Numbered from the stretch's first letter, positions 8,070 to 17,836 are shown. The stretch is DNA of 64,000 bases from Sinosporangium siamense (GCF_016863435.1 NZ_BOOW01000043.1:78114-142113), one strand, 5' to 3'. Numbers and translations: made by a program. The notes: generated by a model not told the origin, from the sequence alone.

Positions 8070-8966
8070 TCAAGCGCGAATCCGTTTGTCATCCGCCGTC
8101 CCCGACGACGTCACACGCGGGGTAGCGCCTTCGACGAGAGGGCCGTCCGCCGGCTTGCGGAAGATCAGCAGATCCTCGTGCGCGATCGCGTGAATCGGCA
8201 GCCCTCGCGCCCAGCCCCTGCGCGCCTCGTGCAGCTGGAAGAACGACGACCGGTTCAACAACCGCCGCTCGCCCACCCCGCACAACAGGCAGGCGATCCG
8301 ATCGGCGAACTCCAACCCGCTCGCCTGCCCGACTTCCAGAACGCAGCCCGGCAGATCCACGAGCTCACCGTGCAGTCGGTAGGGCCGCACCGTGACCGCC
8401 ACGGCCCCACCCGGCCGCAGCAACTCACCGCACCCCTCCAGGATCCGTCCGAACCCCTCCAGCAGATCCGGCAGGCTCCGATGAGCGAGATTCGCCCGAT
8501 CGCGGGAGTAGCGGTGGTTCCACTTGCGTATCCCCGCCTTCCCGCTGTCCCTGGTGGAGCGAACGTGACCATGAGTCATCGCCCCATACGGCGGCGAGGT
8601 CAATACCAGCGCCACCCGCCTTGCCAGTTCCGCAAGCAATCGGCCGATTGCCCGCGCGTCCCCCGAGATCACCCTTCCGGGACCCGTCGCGCCCTGCCGT
8701 TCGGCAAGGGCGAGCCCGGCCACGGCGACCTTGGCCCACCGCTCTTCGAACTCCACCCCCACCGCACGACGGCCGAGGTGAACGGCCTCGACCAACGTGG
8801 TGCCGATCCCGCACATGGGATCGACCACCAGCTCCCCTGGCCGGGAGTAGGTGCCGATGACCATGGCCGCGATGGCCGGGAGCATCTTGGCCGGATGCCT
8901 CATCGCCTCAGGAACGTATCGGCCGTTCCGCTGAGCCCGGGACTGCTTCTGCCCCGTCGCCCACAC
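8070..8966 (-). CDS. DNA methyltransferase of N4-cytosine/N6-adenine type
   Basis: SAM motif I is DPMCGIGTTLVEA (about 45 residues in with the short start) and catalytic motif IV is LTSPPYG; this order and the SPPY form fit beta/gamma-type N4C or N6A methylases. The opening block SVWATGQKQSRAQRNGRYVPEAMRH is characteristic of homologues on actinobacterial integrative elements. The start is uncertain. GTG 8966 lies 10 bp after the upstream frame's stop and gives about 298 aa; the frame stays open to 9131. No cognate nuclease lies next to it, so it may protect or regulate the element. It follows a frameshifted paralogue in the same operon. Confidence 0.8.
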   Translation of the reverse strand: MWATGQKQSRAQRNGRYVPEAMRHPAKMLPAIAAMVIGTYSRPGELVVDPMCGIGTTLVEAVHLGRRAVGVEFEERWAKVAVAGLALAERQGATGPGRVISGDARAIGRLLAELARRVALVLTSPPYGAMTHGHVRSTRDSGKAGIRKWNHRYSRDRANLAHRSLPDLLEGFGRILEGCGELLRPGGAVAVTVRPYRLHGELVDLPGCVLEVGQASGLEFADRIACLLCGVGERRLLNRSSFFQLHEARRGWARGLPIHAIAHEDLLIFRKPADGPLVEGATPRVTSSGTADDKRIRA

Positions 8967-8976
8967 AGACGTGATC

Positions 8977-9868
8977 TCATGCGTCGACTTCAGCCCCTCC
9001 CATTCCCAAGGACTCGGATTCACCCTTCGCAGTCGCTGAGCCACCTTCGCCGGCGACAGGCCCTCCGGTACCGTGCGCAGGCGCGGATGAGGCGACCGGC
9101 TTGGTGAAGAGCAGCACGTCGAAGTGGACACGCAGGCTCACTGGAAGCTGCGCGCACTCTGGCAAGGAGTCCGACGAGCCGGGAGCGAACGTCACCTCCG
9201 TGTGCTCCCCGAGAGCCGGTAGCCGCACGGCGATGATGTGCTGCAGATAGACCAGGCCCGCCCGGCGCGCACGAGCGATGACGCCCGGCGCGGGGGTCGA
9301 CCATTTGTGCCCCTGCCCGATGAAGCCCGGTGACGACCGCCAGATGCCCTCCCGGCTTCAGCAACTCCGCCGCCCGCTCCACATCAACAGTGATCGGAGC
9401 ACGCTCAGAAGGACTGCTGTGGCCGTGGGTACAGGCCTGACGGGTCACCACCAGGGCGGCCGAACCGGCGAGAGCGGACAACGCCAGATGCATCCCCTCC
9501 GGACGAGCACACCGCAATTCAGCGACGTTCAGGTCGTGAGCCGGATGCACCATGTTCAACCTGTCGTACGCGGCCAAGAGCAGGTTCGCGTCCACGAAGA
9601 CCGCATATGCCCGGCACCCCATCGACAGCGCGCTGGAGACCACCGCGGGCCCGGAAGCATTGATATCGACCACCAGGTCCCCGAGCCGAGTACAGGCAAC
9701 CACGATGTGCCGAGCCAGCGCCTCGTTCACCGAGACACAGCAGCCGTCCCGGCAGTCGGTAGATGGCTCGCCCCCGGGAGTGAGCCAGACGCTCAACGGC
9801 AGATGCCCAGCCGCCTCCGCCCCAGGACGATTGGATGATGAGGTACTACCGGTAGAAGGTGATGTCAC
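8977..9868 (-). pseudogene. Methyltransferase-fold gene broken by one frameshift
   Basis: The 5' part (GTG 9868 to about 9335) reads as a Rossmann-type methylase lacking a canonical SPPY: LGDLVVDINASGPAVVSSAL, later VVTRQACTHGHSS and LLKPGGHLAVVTG. After GGHLAVVTG the frame turns into Arg/Ala-rich noise. In the neighbouring frame sense continues as APGVIARARRAGLVYLQHI, then FDVLLFTKP, ending at 8977. A one-base indel near 9330 explains this. The companion methylase directly downstream suggests a two-gene methylation pair. It is either a real pseudogene or a sequencing error in a GC run. Confidence 0.7.
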
Positions 9869-10487
9869 GATGATGCGGCCCGATCATCGGCCGCCTGGTC
9901 CCCGTCACCCATTCAAATACTCGCCGGGAGACCCTCGCTGGGACATCACGACACCGGATCTCCGCCATGACTTGCTCGCCTAGGCGCTGCCTCTCCAACG
10001 CAGACTCAGGCATCCATGCAGGTCAAAGCACTTTCGGACGCAACCTGGACCGTCTACGGACAGCTCATGCACTCCATCCGTGGGCAGCCAGGTTGCTCGC
10101 TCTTGCTGATCGTGTCCACCGGGAGACGGCCGACCACGAACAGCGGAAGCGCCTTCTGCAGGTCTGCACCGCCAAAGCACACGCAGGTCGGTCTCCACTA
10201 ATCACGAACTGACCTCTGGACCTGGGCAACCTTTGACCGACCATTCCTGAGCGAGCATGTTTCTGCTGGTCAGCTGGATTCCGATCAACACTTCAGCGCC
10301 CCCTCAAGCCCTCAACGCGCCAGCCCAGCAGACCGATACCGCAGGCCACAGCACGTTCCGGAAGACCACTCACTCTTGATCCGCTCCTTAGCCGAATCGG
10401 CGTCTGTCCGAGTGGTGTCCCATTCCTGTACGGGTGCTCTGGCGGCATGAGCAACGTCCGAATCGACCAGCCTCAAGGAGCGTTGCC
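9869..10487. other. About 600-bp non-coding interval
   Basis: It lies between divergently transcribed gene blocks. Small frames (9967-10212 +) have no ribosome site and no recognisable product. It must hold promoters for both directions, but no clear -35/-10 pair was singled out. Confidence 0.4.
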
Positions 10488-11378
10488 ATGTCCTTCAATG
10501 CCCCCTCGCACGCCTCCAGCTCGATCCGCGCCAAGAGCACGAACGCCAACCTTCCGACCAGCTCCGAGCCCGGCCCCACGGCGAACAGGTCGTTCACCCC
10601 GACGATGAGCTCGGCCTTCCCCGCCTTCTCCGTCTACCCCACCACCGGCATCGAAACAGGAAGCTCACCCCTCGATGTCGCAGAACGTTCGTTCGCCCTC
10701 CTGATGCACGGCCCTCGGCCCCTATCGGTCGACGGCGCCGAACTGGGCCACGGGCTCCCCGCCCGAACCATCCCACTGAACGAACTCCGCGCCATCCTGC
10801 TCCACCCCGCCTGCGACCGCACCACCCGCGACGAAGTCTGGCGCCACCTCGTCACCCAGGCACGCACCCACCGAGGCGCGTGGATGCTCGCAGCAGTCGC
10901 CCTCGCTCTCCCCATGCTGCGCCGCCTGGTCAAAGCACTCGGCGAAAAGGTCACCGCCGAGCGTGAGGACCTCGAAGCCGAAGTTCTCGCCTGCTACATG
11001 GAAGCCCTCGACCGCGTGAAGCTGGCCTGGCCCCACCCCGTCCTCCGTCTGTCACGCCTCACCCAGTTCGCCGTGATCCGCAACTACTCGGCCGAACGCC
11101 CAGAGCTGCTCTCAGACCCCGACCAGGACGTTGACCGCCAGACCCTCACCTACCCGACCGGACACGCAGACCTCCTGCTGACTCAAGCCGTACGGCAGAG
11201 CATCATCACCCCGGAAATGGCCGAGGTCATCGGACTCACGCGCCTGGAGAACATCCCCCTCAGTGTCTACTGCCGCCGCCGCAACCTGCTCTACTGCGCC
11301 GTCCTCAAGCGCCGCCAACGCGCCGAAGCCGCTCTCTACCGAGCGCTCATGAACGGCGACCTGTCCAACAGCTGCTGA
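10488..11378 (+). CDS. Conserved element protein, distantly sigma-factor-like helical protein
   Basis: ATG 10488 has AGGAG seven bases upstream. The first 60 or so residues are Ser/Thr/Pro-rich and disordered. The rest is helical: EVWRHLVTQARTHRGAW, then EREDLEAEVLACYMEAL and a PHPVLRLSRLTQFAVIRNY block. That reads like sigma-70 region 2 or a related helical core, and a second helical block sits near the C-terminus. It lies directly before the transfer genes on the same strand. A transcription role for the module is a guess; the gene itself is clearly real. Confidence 0.65.
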   Translation: MSFNAPSHASSSIRAKSTNANLPTSSEPGPTANRSFTPTMSSAFPAFSVYPTTGIETGSSPLDVAERSFALLMHGPRPLSVDGAELGHGLPARTIPLNELRAILLHPACDRTTRDEVWRHLVTQARTHRGAWMLAAVALALPMLRRLVKALGEKVTAEREDLEAEVLACYMEALDRVKLAWPHPVLRLSRLTQFAVIRNYSAERPELLSDPDQDVDRQTLTYPTGHADLLLTQAVRQSIITPEMAEVIGLTRLENIPLSVYCRRRNLLYCAVLKRRQRAEAALYRALMNGDLSNSC

Positions 11379-11647
11379 GAAGCCGGCCAGTCATGGAACG
11401 GCAAAGCCCGCATACGCCGATGTCCGATAGCGGCACCGCGGTCAAGTCTTTCCCCGATTAGAGGCAGCGCGGACGGCTCAGCTCGGCTGGCCGCATCGGC
11501 CACCGGTCCCCGTCACCACCGGTCCGCCACCCCACTCACATGAAGGAGGACGCCCTCCCGGCCCAGCCGGGCTGGGCCCCGCGCCGCCTCACCATTCCCA
11601 CATCCGGATCGGTAATTCCACCGATGGCATCACCTCGGGAGCTGCTT

Positions 11648-12019
11648 GTGACACCTCGTGCACGCACCGGACGACGGGTACTGCTCACCGTGGTCTTCGC
11701 CCTCTTCATCGGCACGATCATCGGCCTCTACCTGTCCGACATGGCCGACGCCTCCGCCGTAAAGAAAGCAGGAGTGCTGGCCGCGCCCTCCTCGCTGCAC
11801 CAGGTCATCAACAACCTGCGCAACCTCATCGTCGGCCTGCTCGTCGTGCTCGCAACCTTGTTCCTGACCGTGGGCGGCGTCCGCTATATCCTCGCCGGCG
11901 GGGACCCCGGCGAGGTCGAAGCCGCCAAGAAGACCCTCCGCTACGCCGCCCTCGGATATGGCATCGCCGCCTTGGCCCCGCTCTTGGTCAGCATCCTCAA
12001 GGGCATCGTGGGCACCTGA
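11648..12019 (+). CDS. VirB2/pilin-like small membrane protein
   Basis: The protein is about 123 aa with three hydrophobic segments: an N-terminal one (VLLTVVFALFIGTIIGLYLS) and a VirB2/TrbC-like hairpin (IVGLLVVLATLFLTVGGVRYIL...YAALGYGIAALAPLLVSIL) with the conserved GGVRYILAGGDPGEVEAAK loop. GTG 11648 with GGGAG six bases upstream is the best start; upstream starts at 11624 and 11540 lack a good site. It lies 2 bp before the TrbL-like gene. This protein type is found at the head of type IV-like transfer operons in actinobacterial integrative elements. The preceding 11379-11647 holds nothing else recognisable. Confidence 0.75.
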   Translation: MTPRARTGRRVLLTVVFALFIGTIIGLYLSDMADASAVKKAGVLAAPSSLHQVINNLRNLIVGLLVVLATLFLTVGGVRYILAGGDPGEVEAAKKTLRYAALGYGIAALAPLLVSILKGIVGT

Positions 12020-12021
12020 CC

Positions 12022-13638
12022 GTGTTCCCACCTAGAGCGTCAGTGCGGGCAAGACGGCTACAGGACCTCGCACTGGTCACTGTCCTGTTGTTCGCAGCCC
12101 TGCTAGGTCTGACGAGCACCGCAAGCGCAGCCACGCCAACCCCATCTCCACCGTCACCCTCACCCTCGACGACGTGGGCGCCCCCGCCACCGGCGAGCCC
12201 CGACGGATGCGGCTGGCTTGACGTCGGCTGCAAGATCAACCGTGCGGTGAACGGCTGGTTCACCAACCTCGTCACCGAGGCGATCAACCCGGTGTTCGTC
12301 ATGGTCGGCAGAACCTTGCTGTCAGCCCCACCCCCATCAGCCCTGTCTCGAGTACGAGAACTGTCCGGCCACGTGCGCCTGGTAGCCAACGCCCTCCTGG
12401 TCTTGATGGTCCTGGCGGGCGGCGTCATCGTCATGGCCTACGGCAGCGTGCAGACGTCCACCACGGCCAGGGAGGTCACCCCACGCCTGGTCGTCGCCAC
12501 CATTACCCTCAACACGTCACTGCCCCTCTGCCAGTACGCCATCGACCTCGCCAACGCGCTAGTCGAGGCCCTCCTGGGAGCCGGAGTCAATGGTGAGCGG
12601 GCAGGAAACCTGCTGGCAGGCAGAGTCGCCACGCTCATCGGCGACCCCAAAAACATCCTGCTGTTCCTCGTCGTGCTCGTGGGCGCAGCCGTCCTGATGG
12701 CGGTCCTCCTGGCCTTCATCGCGGTGCTCCGAATAGCCCTCCTGCTCTTCCTGATCATTGCCGCGCCCATGGCCCTGCTCTGCCACGCACTTCCGCAGAC
12801 CGAAGGTGTTGCCCGTCTGTGGTGGCGTGCCTTCGCCGGCCTGCTAATCATGCAAGTGCTACAGGCCCTGGTGCTGATCCTCGCGTTCAAGGTCTTCCTC
12901 ACGGATTCCTTCGACGCCTTCGGTTCCACCCGAACGGGCAACCCCTCGCTGGCAGCAGTCCAGCCGACAGCCAGCCGCGCTGTGGACGCCCTGATTCTCA
13001 TCGGTCTCTTCTACGTCCTGATCAAGATCCCAGGCTGGGTGACCCGCACCGTCTGGCAGCAGGCCCAACCCCAACTCCTGAAACGCCTGATCAAGGCTGT
13101 GATCGTCTACAAGACGCTCGGCGCCGCTAGTGGCGCATTCGGCAAAGCCCTAGGCCGACGCCGGTACGGCACAGCCGTACGAAGAACAAGCGCCCACCGC
13201 TCCAGGCCTCCCCGTCCAGGAGGTGGACCAGCAGGGCATGCGCCAGGAAATAGACCGCCTGCCCCGAGAGGACCTAAGCCGGTGACACCGACTGCTTCGG
13301 CAACGCAGAAGCCACCTGCATCCAGTCGCCCCCAGGCACCACGACAACTTGCGCTTCCCTTCCCAGTCACACCCGCAGCTCCTCCGCCCCCGTCACAATC
13401 GGCGACTGCGCGTCAGGGCCGTCAGCTGGCGTTGCCGTTCCCAGTGACCAGAGTTCCCCGGCCACCGACACCCGCCCCGCCTCCACCGGCCGACCGCCCG
13501 TGGATCAGGCCACGACCGCCGTACGTCCAAGACCGGCTTCCCGGCATGCCCACCCGCGCACCCCGCCCCGGGCAACTTCGACTACGCCTGGACCCACCGC
13601 CACGCCGTACCCCGCGCAGAAGACAGGAAGGCCGTTGA
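12022..13638 (+). CDS. TrbL/VirB6-like transfer-channel membrane protein
   Basis: The start is GTG 12022. A signal-like first helix ends in TASA, followed by a Pro/Ser spacer and a Cys pair (CGWLDVGCKINRAVNGWF). Five to six transmembrane helices follow (about 120-375), with the conserved central stretch LLLFLIIAAPMALLCHALPQT...WWRAFAGLLIMQVLQALVL seen in TrbL/VirB6-type proteins. The last 150 residues are Pro/Arg-rich, with the phrase RQLALPFPVT repeated, and are probably cytoplasmic. It would form the inner-membrane channel of the conjugation apparatus. It overlaps the next gene by 4 bp. Confidence 0.8.
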   Translation: MFPPRASVRARRLQDLALVTVLLFAALLGLTSTASAATPTPSPPSPSPSTTWAPPPPASPDGCGWLDVGCKINRAVNGWFTNLVTEAINPVFVMVGRTLLSAPPPSALSRVRELSGHVRLVANALLVLMVLAGGVIVMAYGSVQTSTTAREVTPRLVVATITLNTSLPLCQYAIDLANALVEALLGAGVNGERAGNLLAGRVATLIGDPKNILLFLVVLVGAAVLMAVLLAFIAVLRIALLLFLIIAAPMALLCHALPQTEGVARLWWRAFAGLLIMQVLQALVLILAFKVFLTDSFDAFGSTRTGNPSLAAVQPTASRAVDALILIGLFYVLIKIPGWVTRTVWQQAQPQLLKRLIKAVIVYKTLGAASGAFGKALGRRRYGTAVRRTSAHRSRPPRPGGGPAGHAPGNRPPAPRGPKPVTPTASATQKPPASSRPQAPRQLALPFPVTPAAPPPPSQSATARQGRQLALPFPVTRVPRPPTPAPPPPADRPWIRPRPPYVQDRLPGMPTRAPRPGQLRLRLDPPPRRTPRRRQEGR

Positions 13639-14582
13639 ACGACGCCGAACCGCTGGTCGCGCGCATCCCCGCCGACATCGCGCGCCCCGACAAGATCGCC
13701 TACGGCCTCACCGCTCGCCAGCTCACAGTGATCGCCATCACAGGGGCTATCGCGGCAGGTGTCTATTACCTGTTTCACGATCTGCTTCCGGTCGTCGTCA
13801 CAGCCGCCGTCCTGCTGCCCTTGATGGCGACTGGCTTGGTGGTCGCGCTCGGCCGCAGAGACGGGCTCACCTTCGACCGCTTCGTTTGGGCGGCTCTGCT
13901 GTTCGCCCGCGCGCCGAAGAGGTTGGTCACCGCACCGAACGGGGTACCCGAACCACCTCGTTGGTGCCGCCTGCGAGGAAAACTGCCTTCCCCGCTTCGA
14001 CTCCCAGTTCGAGCCATTCGCACCGACGGCGCTCTGGAACTGGCCGAGGGTGGCGTTGCCGTACTGGTGGAGACATCAACCGTCTCCTTCCACCTGCGTA
14101 CGGCTGCCGAGCAGGCCGCCCTGGTCAGCGCGTTCGGACGATGGCTCAACTCGCTTGAAGCACCAGTTCAGATCCTCACCCGGACGCGGCCCATCGACCT
14201 CAGCAATCTCAGTGGCGCGCTTCACCAGCGAGCCAGGCGCCTACCACATCCGGCTCTCACCGACGCGGCCGATGAACATGCCACCTTCCTGGCGCAACTG
14301 GCCGCATCTCAGGAGCTGCTCGCACGCCAAGTGCTCATCGTGCTGCGCGATCATCAAGCAAGGGGCCGAAGGCCCGTACGGCGAGACGCCTCGGCAGCGA
14401 TCGTGCTGCGCCGAGCCGGCGAAGCAGCGAGGACGTTGGCCGGGCTCGGCGTCATCGCCAATGTTCTCGACGCCCAGGCCGCTCACCAGGTCCTTACCGA
14501 ATGCCTGGACCCAGGTGGATGGCATCCCACCGGAACCGCACTTCCCAGCGCACTGATCACTACTGCTGAGGGGCGCCCATGA
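13635..14582 (+). CDS. PrgI-like/SCO6880-type transfer membrane protein
   Basis: TTG 13635 (AGGAAG upstream) overlaps the preceding stop as TTGA. Residues about 10-75 contain the PrgI-type start (ARIPADIARPDKIAYGLTARQLTVI) with two transmembrane helices. The cytoplasmic part carries a VirB4-N-like fold (ALELAEGGVAVLVETSTVSFHL...AFGRWLNSLEAPVQIL). PrgI-like proteins pair with the VirB4 ATPase in Gram-positive transfer systems, and the next gene (4-bp overlap) is a VirB4 relative. Confidence 0.75.
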   Translation: MNDAEPLVARIPADIARPDKIAYGLTARQLTVIAITGAIAAGVYYLFHDLLPVVVTAAVLLPLMATGLVVALGRRDGLTFDRFVWAALLFARAPKRLVTAPNGVPEPPRWCRLRGKLPSPLRLPVRAIRTDGALELAEGGVAVLVETSTVSFHLRTAAEQAALVSAFGRWLNSLEAPVQILTRTRPIDLSNLSGALHQRARRLPHPALTDAADEHATFLAQLAASQELLARQVLIVLRDHQARGRRPVRRDASAAIVLRRAGEAARTLAGLGVIANVLDAQAAHQVLTECLDPGGWHPTGTALPSALITTAEGRP

Positions 14583-15220
14583 GACGTCATCGTCGTTCCA
14601 CTTCAGAGCAGTGCGCCACCGCGGAACCCAGCGCACTTGAGGTCGGTGCGCGAACGGTCACCTTCCCCAGCGGAGTCAGCACGACCTTCGCTGTGGTCGG
14701 CTATCCCCGTGACGTGGGTGCAGGCTGGCTCGAACCCCTGCTCACCTACCCAGGCCGCTTGGACGTCTCGCTGCACATAGAACCGGTCCCGCAAGCGGTC
14801 GCGGCGATGCGGCTGCGCCGCCAGCTCGCCCGGCTGGAGTCGGCGAGCCGTACCGATGCCGAGCAAGGCCGCCTCCAGGACTTCGCCACCGAAGCAGCAG
14901 CCGACGACGCGACGGACCTCGCGGCGAGCCTCGCCCGAGGCCACGGACGGTTGTTCAAAGTCGGCCTCTATCTCACCATCCACGCCCACGGCCAGAATGG
15001 ACTCGCCGCCGAGATCGAGCGCGTCCAGACGCTGGCCGCCTCCCTGCTGCTCGATCCGCAACCGACCACCTTCCGCGCCCTGCAAGGGTTGGGTCACGAG
15101 CCTCCTTCGCTCACCACCTGGCGGCAGCAGCCGCTCTCCTGGACCCGGCCGGCAGCCGGTTGGCGGTGGGCTTTGGCCAGGCACAACGACACACGGCACC
15201 TCGATTTCCGCAACGGGTAG
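14579..15220 (+). pseudogene. VirB4-like conjugation ATPase cut to its N-terminal part
   Basis: The 213 residues match the N-terminal region of VirB4-type ATPases of such elements: TFPSGVSTTFAVVGYPRDVGAGWLEPLL, then RLDVSLHIEP and an ATQA-like linker ending at RVQTLAASLLLDPQPTTFRALQG. The last 45 residues (LGHEPPSLTTW onward) do not continue that family, and there is no Walker A or B. A full VirB4 has about 500-800 residues. The break is inferred to be a deletion joint; transfer by this system should be lost. Confidence 0.65.
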
Positions 15221-15246
15221 TGGATGTGATGCCAATGCGCTTCCAA

Positions 15247-15275
15247 TCCACGGCCGACACGCACTCGGCCGTGGA
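15247..15275 (+). terminator. Hairpin terminator after the transfer module
   Basis: A perfect 11-bp stem (TCCACGGCCGA with TCGGCCGTGGA) and a 7-nt loop lie 27 bp after the truncated VirB4-like gene. There is no U-run, as is usual in high-GC actinomycetes. Confidence 0.75.
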
Positions 15276-15338
15276 CATGAGAGGGTGGGCTTGTTCTCCA
15301 TCGCTCGGAACTACGGCCCCACAAGCAGCAGGCCTTGG

Positions 15339-15530
15339 CTAGCGCCCGGGCGGGTACCAAGGAACAAGCCGCAACAGCAGGTCGAGTGTACGGATGGCCG
15401 CGCGGCGCCTATGTTCATGCGTCGCGAACGCGGAGCCTATGGCGAGCGCTGCCATCACAACGAGCGCTACGACGAGGCAGGCTGATGCCATCAGCAACAC
15501 GATCTTGTTACTGGGTAGAGCCACGATCAC
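15339..15530 (-). CDS. Possible small single-pass membrane protein
   Basis: With GTG 15530 the product is 63 aa: a strong hydrophobic helix (IVLLMASACLVVALVVMAALAIG) followed by a basic tail ending RTLDLLLRLVPWYPPGR. That pattern is seen in many small actinobacterial element proteins. No clear ribosome site is present; ATG 15491 is an alternative start. It lies opposite to its neighbours between two remnants. Confidence 0.35.
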   Translation of the reverse strand: MIVALPSNKIVLLMASACLVVALVVMAALAIGSAFATHEHRRRAAIRTLDLLLRLVPWYPPGR

Positions 15531-15566
15531 GCCGCAGGCTAGAAGCCCAGCCCAAGGCCGCGGTTC

Positions 15567-16315
15567 CGCGCCGACGCCGAAGCGGCTGGAGCCACAGCCT
15601 TGTTCAGGGAGAAGTGCGGCGAACAGGTCCGCATCGTTGACATCGGCGACTTCTCCCGCGAGCTCTGTGGCGGCACCCACGTCGGCCACGGCTCCAACGC
15701 GGGCCCAATCCGCGTACTCGGCGAGTCGTCCATCGGCCCCACCTGCGCCGCATCGAAGCCCTGACCGGCCGCGACGCCCTACGCCACTACGACAGCGAAC
15801 GCCGTCTCCTCGAAGAGATCTCCAGCCTCCTCGGCACTCGCCCCAAAGACGCGCCCGAGGCGCTGCGCAAGCGGCTAGCCCACCTGGCGACCGCCCAGCA
15901 GGAACTCGATCGGCTCCGAGCCAACGAACTGCGCGACCGTGCAGAGCAGCTACTTGATCGCGCTTACCCGAGCGGCCACGGCAAGATCATCACCGAACTC
16001 GTCACCGAGATCAGCGCCGCGGAACTACACCAGCTCGCTCTTGAGGTCATCGATAAGACTCATTCGGTGCCGACGGTCGTGATCCTCGGCCTGGAGCACG
16101 ATGGCAAGGCCATGCTCGTGGCCACCATCTCACCCGATCTTCTTGCTAGCGGCGTCCAGGCCGCGCAAATCATCACTCGTGCCGCCAAGGCCGTGGGCGG
16201 TGGAGGTGGCGGCACTGGTGGAGTCGCCAGCGCTGGAGGGCGTCACCCCCAGGCACTGGCCCATGCCCTCCAACTGGCGGCTGACGACGCGAGTAGCGCC
16301 CTGACCGGCAGATAA
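15567..16315 (+). pseudogene. Alanyl-tRNA synthetase C-terminal fragment, frameshifted
   Basis: The frame running through 15600 reads [21 protein letters not shown], then [19 protein letters not shown] and RVLGESSIG. This is the end of the AlaRS editing domain with its zinc-binding CGGTH. A loss of one base near 15738 moves the sense frame to [17 protein letters not shown]. It then continues through the coiled linker to the C-Ala/DHHA1 tail (AAKAVGGGGGGTGGVASAGG...HALQLA) and a stop at 16313-16315. There is no start codon and no catalytic or tRNA-recognition domain; about 600 N-terminal residues are missing. It sits where the rest of the transfer module would be expected. Confidence 0.85.
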
Positions 16316-16395
16316 AGAGCCGCTGTGGGCTTGTCCATAACACGAGCCCGCAACAGTGCTCTACCGTGCGCCGGCCGCATGACCAACAGGAGGCC

Positions 16396-16518
16396 GTGAA
16401 CGCCACCAACCGCGTCATCGAGACCGTCTACCAGCCCGAAGCACGTCAGCGCGGCGAGCACCCTTCCGACTACGCCCGCCTATACCGCTTAAAAACTTCT
16501 GGTCCGGTGTTTCTTTAG
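16396..16518 (+). CDS. Possible 40-codon ORF with strong ribosome site
   Basis: AGGAGG lies two bases before GTG 16396. The product contains IETVYQPEARQRGEHPSDYARLYRL and has no recognised family. It may be the 5' end of a lost gene. It is recorded because the ribosome site is perfect. Confidence 0.3.
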   Translation: MNATNRVIETVYQPEARQRGEHPSDYARLYRLKTSGPVFL

Positions 16519-16714
16519 GTTGGCCAGGTAGGTGAAGGCGCGCGCGACTCAGACGGAAGTTATCCGAACTTGCGTGCTATATGTCCTAGCTGTAGGGCAT
16601 CATGGATCTGAAACCACTACATCTAGTGGTTCGAGCAGTCCCAGCGGTGACGCCCTGCGACCCTCTAGCGGTTCAGGGCCGAACCCGGGCTGGTGTTCGG
16701 AAGGAGTTCCACAC

Positions 16715-17836
16715 TTGACCCAACTCCGCTCGACTTCCGCAGCAGCGCACGACCGCCGCTTGGTGCAGACAGCCGTCAAAGGTCCGACTCCCGACTCACA
16801 GGATGCCGTCTTCCTCCCCTTGGAACACGATGCCGCCTTGGAGTTCCGCCAGGAGCACTCCGACGTGAATTTCTGGTGCGGGACGGTCAACGGGTGCGGG
16901 CGCCAACTCTTCACCCGCATCGGCGACGAGAAGATCCCGCACTTCTTTCACCGCGGCGAAGGTGAGCAGGCGCAGTGCCGCCGGGCACAGAAGAATCGGG
17001 GCCGGCTCGACATCGAAGCCCCAATCATCTGGGCCGAGCTGAAGCACTGGCGCCAAAGCCGCGGCTTTCCCGAGGGGCAGGTCGAGTTCTTCGATCCTCT
17101 CGATCGCCACGATGCCCGCTACATGCACATCAGCGGCCCTGTCGGCACCAGAAATACTTGCATCGTGCTCGGCGACGTCACGATCGTGCAGGTCCAGCAG
17201 GACGCCGCGTCTGCGCAGGGGCGCGAGTGGGACTGGTTCGTGCACGAGCGCAACACCGAGATAAGGGCGATCCTGGATAGCCAAGGCATTACCTACGCAC
17301 AAATCAGGTTCGTCCCGACCGCGACCTCGGCAACCCTTCAGGTCTTCCTGTCTACCCCGGACAACGTGGGGGACTGGGGCCGCATCAGCCGATACGTGCC
17401 CGCGCCCAACCGGGCTCCCCGTCCGCCCAAGCCCGTACAGCAACGGCCCCGCGCCTCTGGCGCTGCCCGCGAAAAGGTCGTTCCTGATGCGCTGATGGGT
17501 GTTGAGACCCAGTCCCCCCGGCTGCGGGAATTGGACGACGGGCCCGCGCGTGAACATGCCTTTGCACGCAAGGCTCCCCGCCCCCGTCCGCCAGCGCCAC
17601 CTCGGTGGTATGCGCCCGCAGCGAAGGCGCCAGTGCCCCGCTCTGAACAGCAGATCGCCAACGAGTTCAAAGATGCCATCGCGCACCTGGAAAAGGCGCT
17701 GGTCCTGGAAGACCGCAAGGACGTGGCCCGCGGCGCACGGCGCCTCCGCGCACTGCGCAAGGCACATCGCGGGAGCCTTTCCAACGATGACAACCGAGCG
17801 ATCAAAGCCCTGCTCAGGCGGGCCAGCACCAGTTGA
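16715..17836 (+). CDS. CoiA-like zinc-ribbon/nuclease-type protein
   Basis: The TTG 16715 start has AAGGAG eight bases upstream; the in-frame ATG at 16532 would add 61 poorly conserved residues. The N-terminal part carries CGTVNGCGRQLFTRIGDEKIPHFFH and a later Cys, resembling the zinc-binding head of competence-protein CoiA relatives. A central domain (about 85-190) has the alternating strands of a PD-(D/E)XK-like fold (LDIEAPIIWAELKHW, QVEFFDP, VTIVQVQQDA). A Pro-rich linker and a C-terminal helical bundle (about 310-370) follow. A nuclease or DNA-processing role is inferred from the family only. Confidence 0.6.
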   Translation: MTQLRSTSAAAHDRRLVQTAVKGPTPDSQDAVFLPLEHDAALEFRQEHSDVNFWCGTVNGCGRQLFTRIGDEKIPHFFHRGEGEQAQCRRAQKNRGRLDIEAPIIWAELKHWRQSRGFPEGQVEFFDPLDRHDARYMHISGPVGTRNTCIVLGDVTIVQVQQDAASAQGREWDWFVHERNTEIRAILDSQGITYAQIRFVPTATSATLQVFLSTPDNVGDWGRISRYVPAPNRAPRPPKPVQQRPRASGAAREKVVPDALMGVETQSPRLRELDDGPAREHAFARKAPRPRPPAPPRWYAPAAKAPVPRSEQQIANEFKDAIAHLEKALVLEDRKDVARGARRLRALRKAHRGSLSNDDNRAIKALLRRASTS

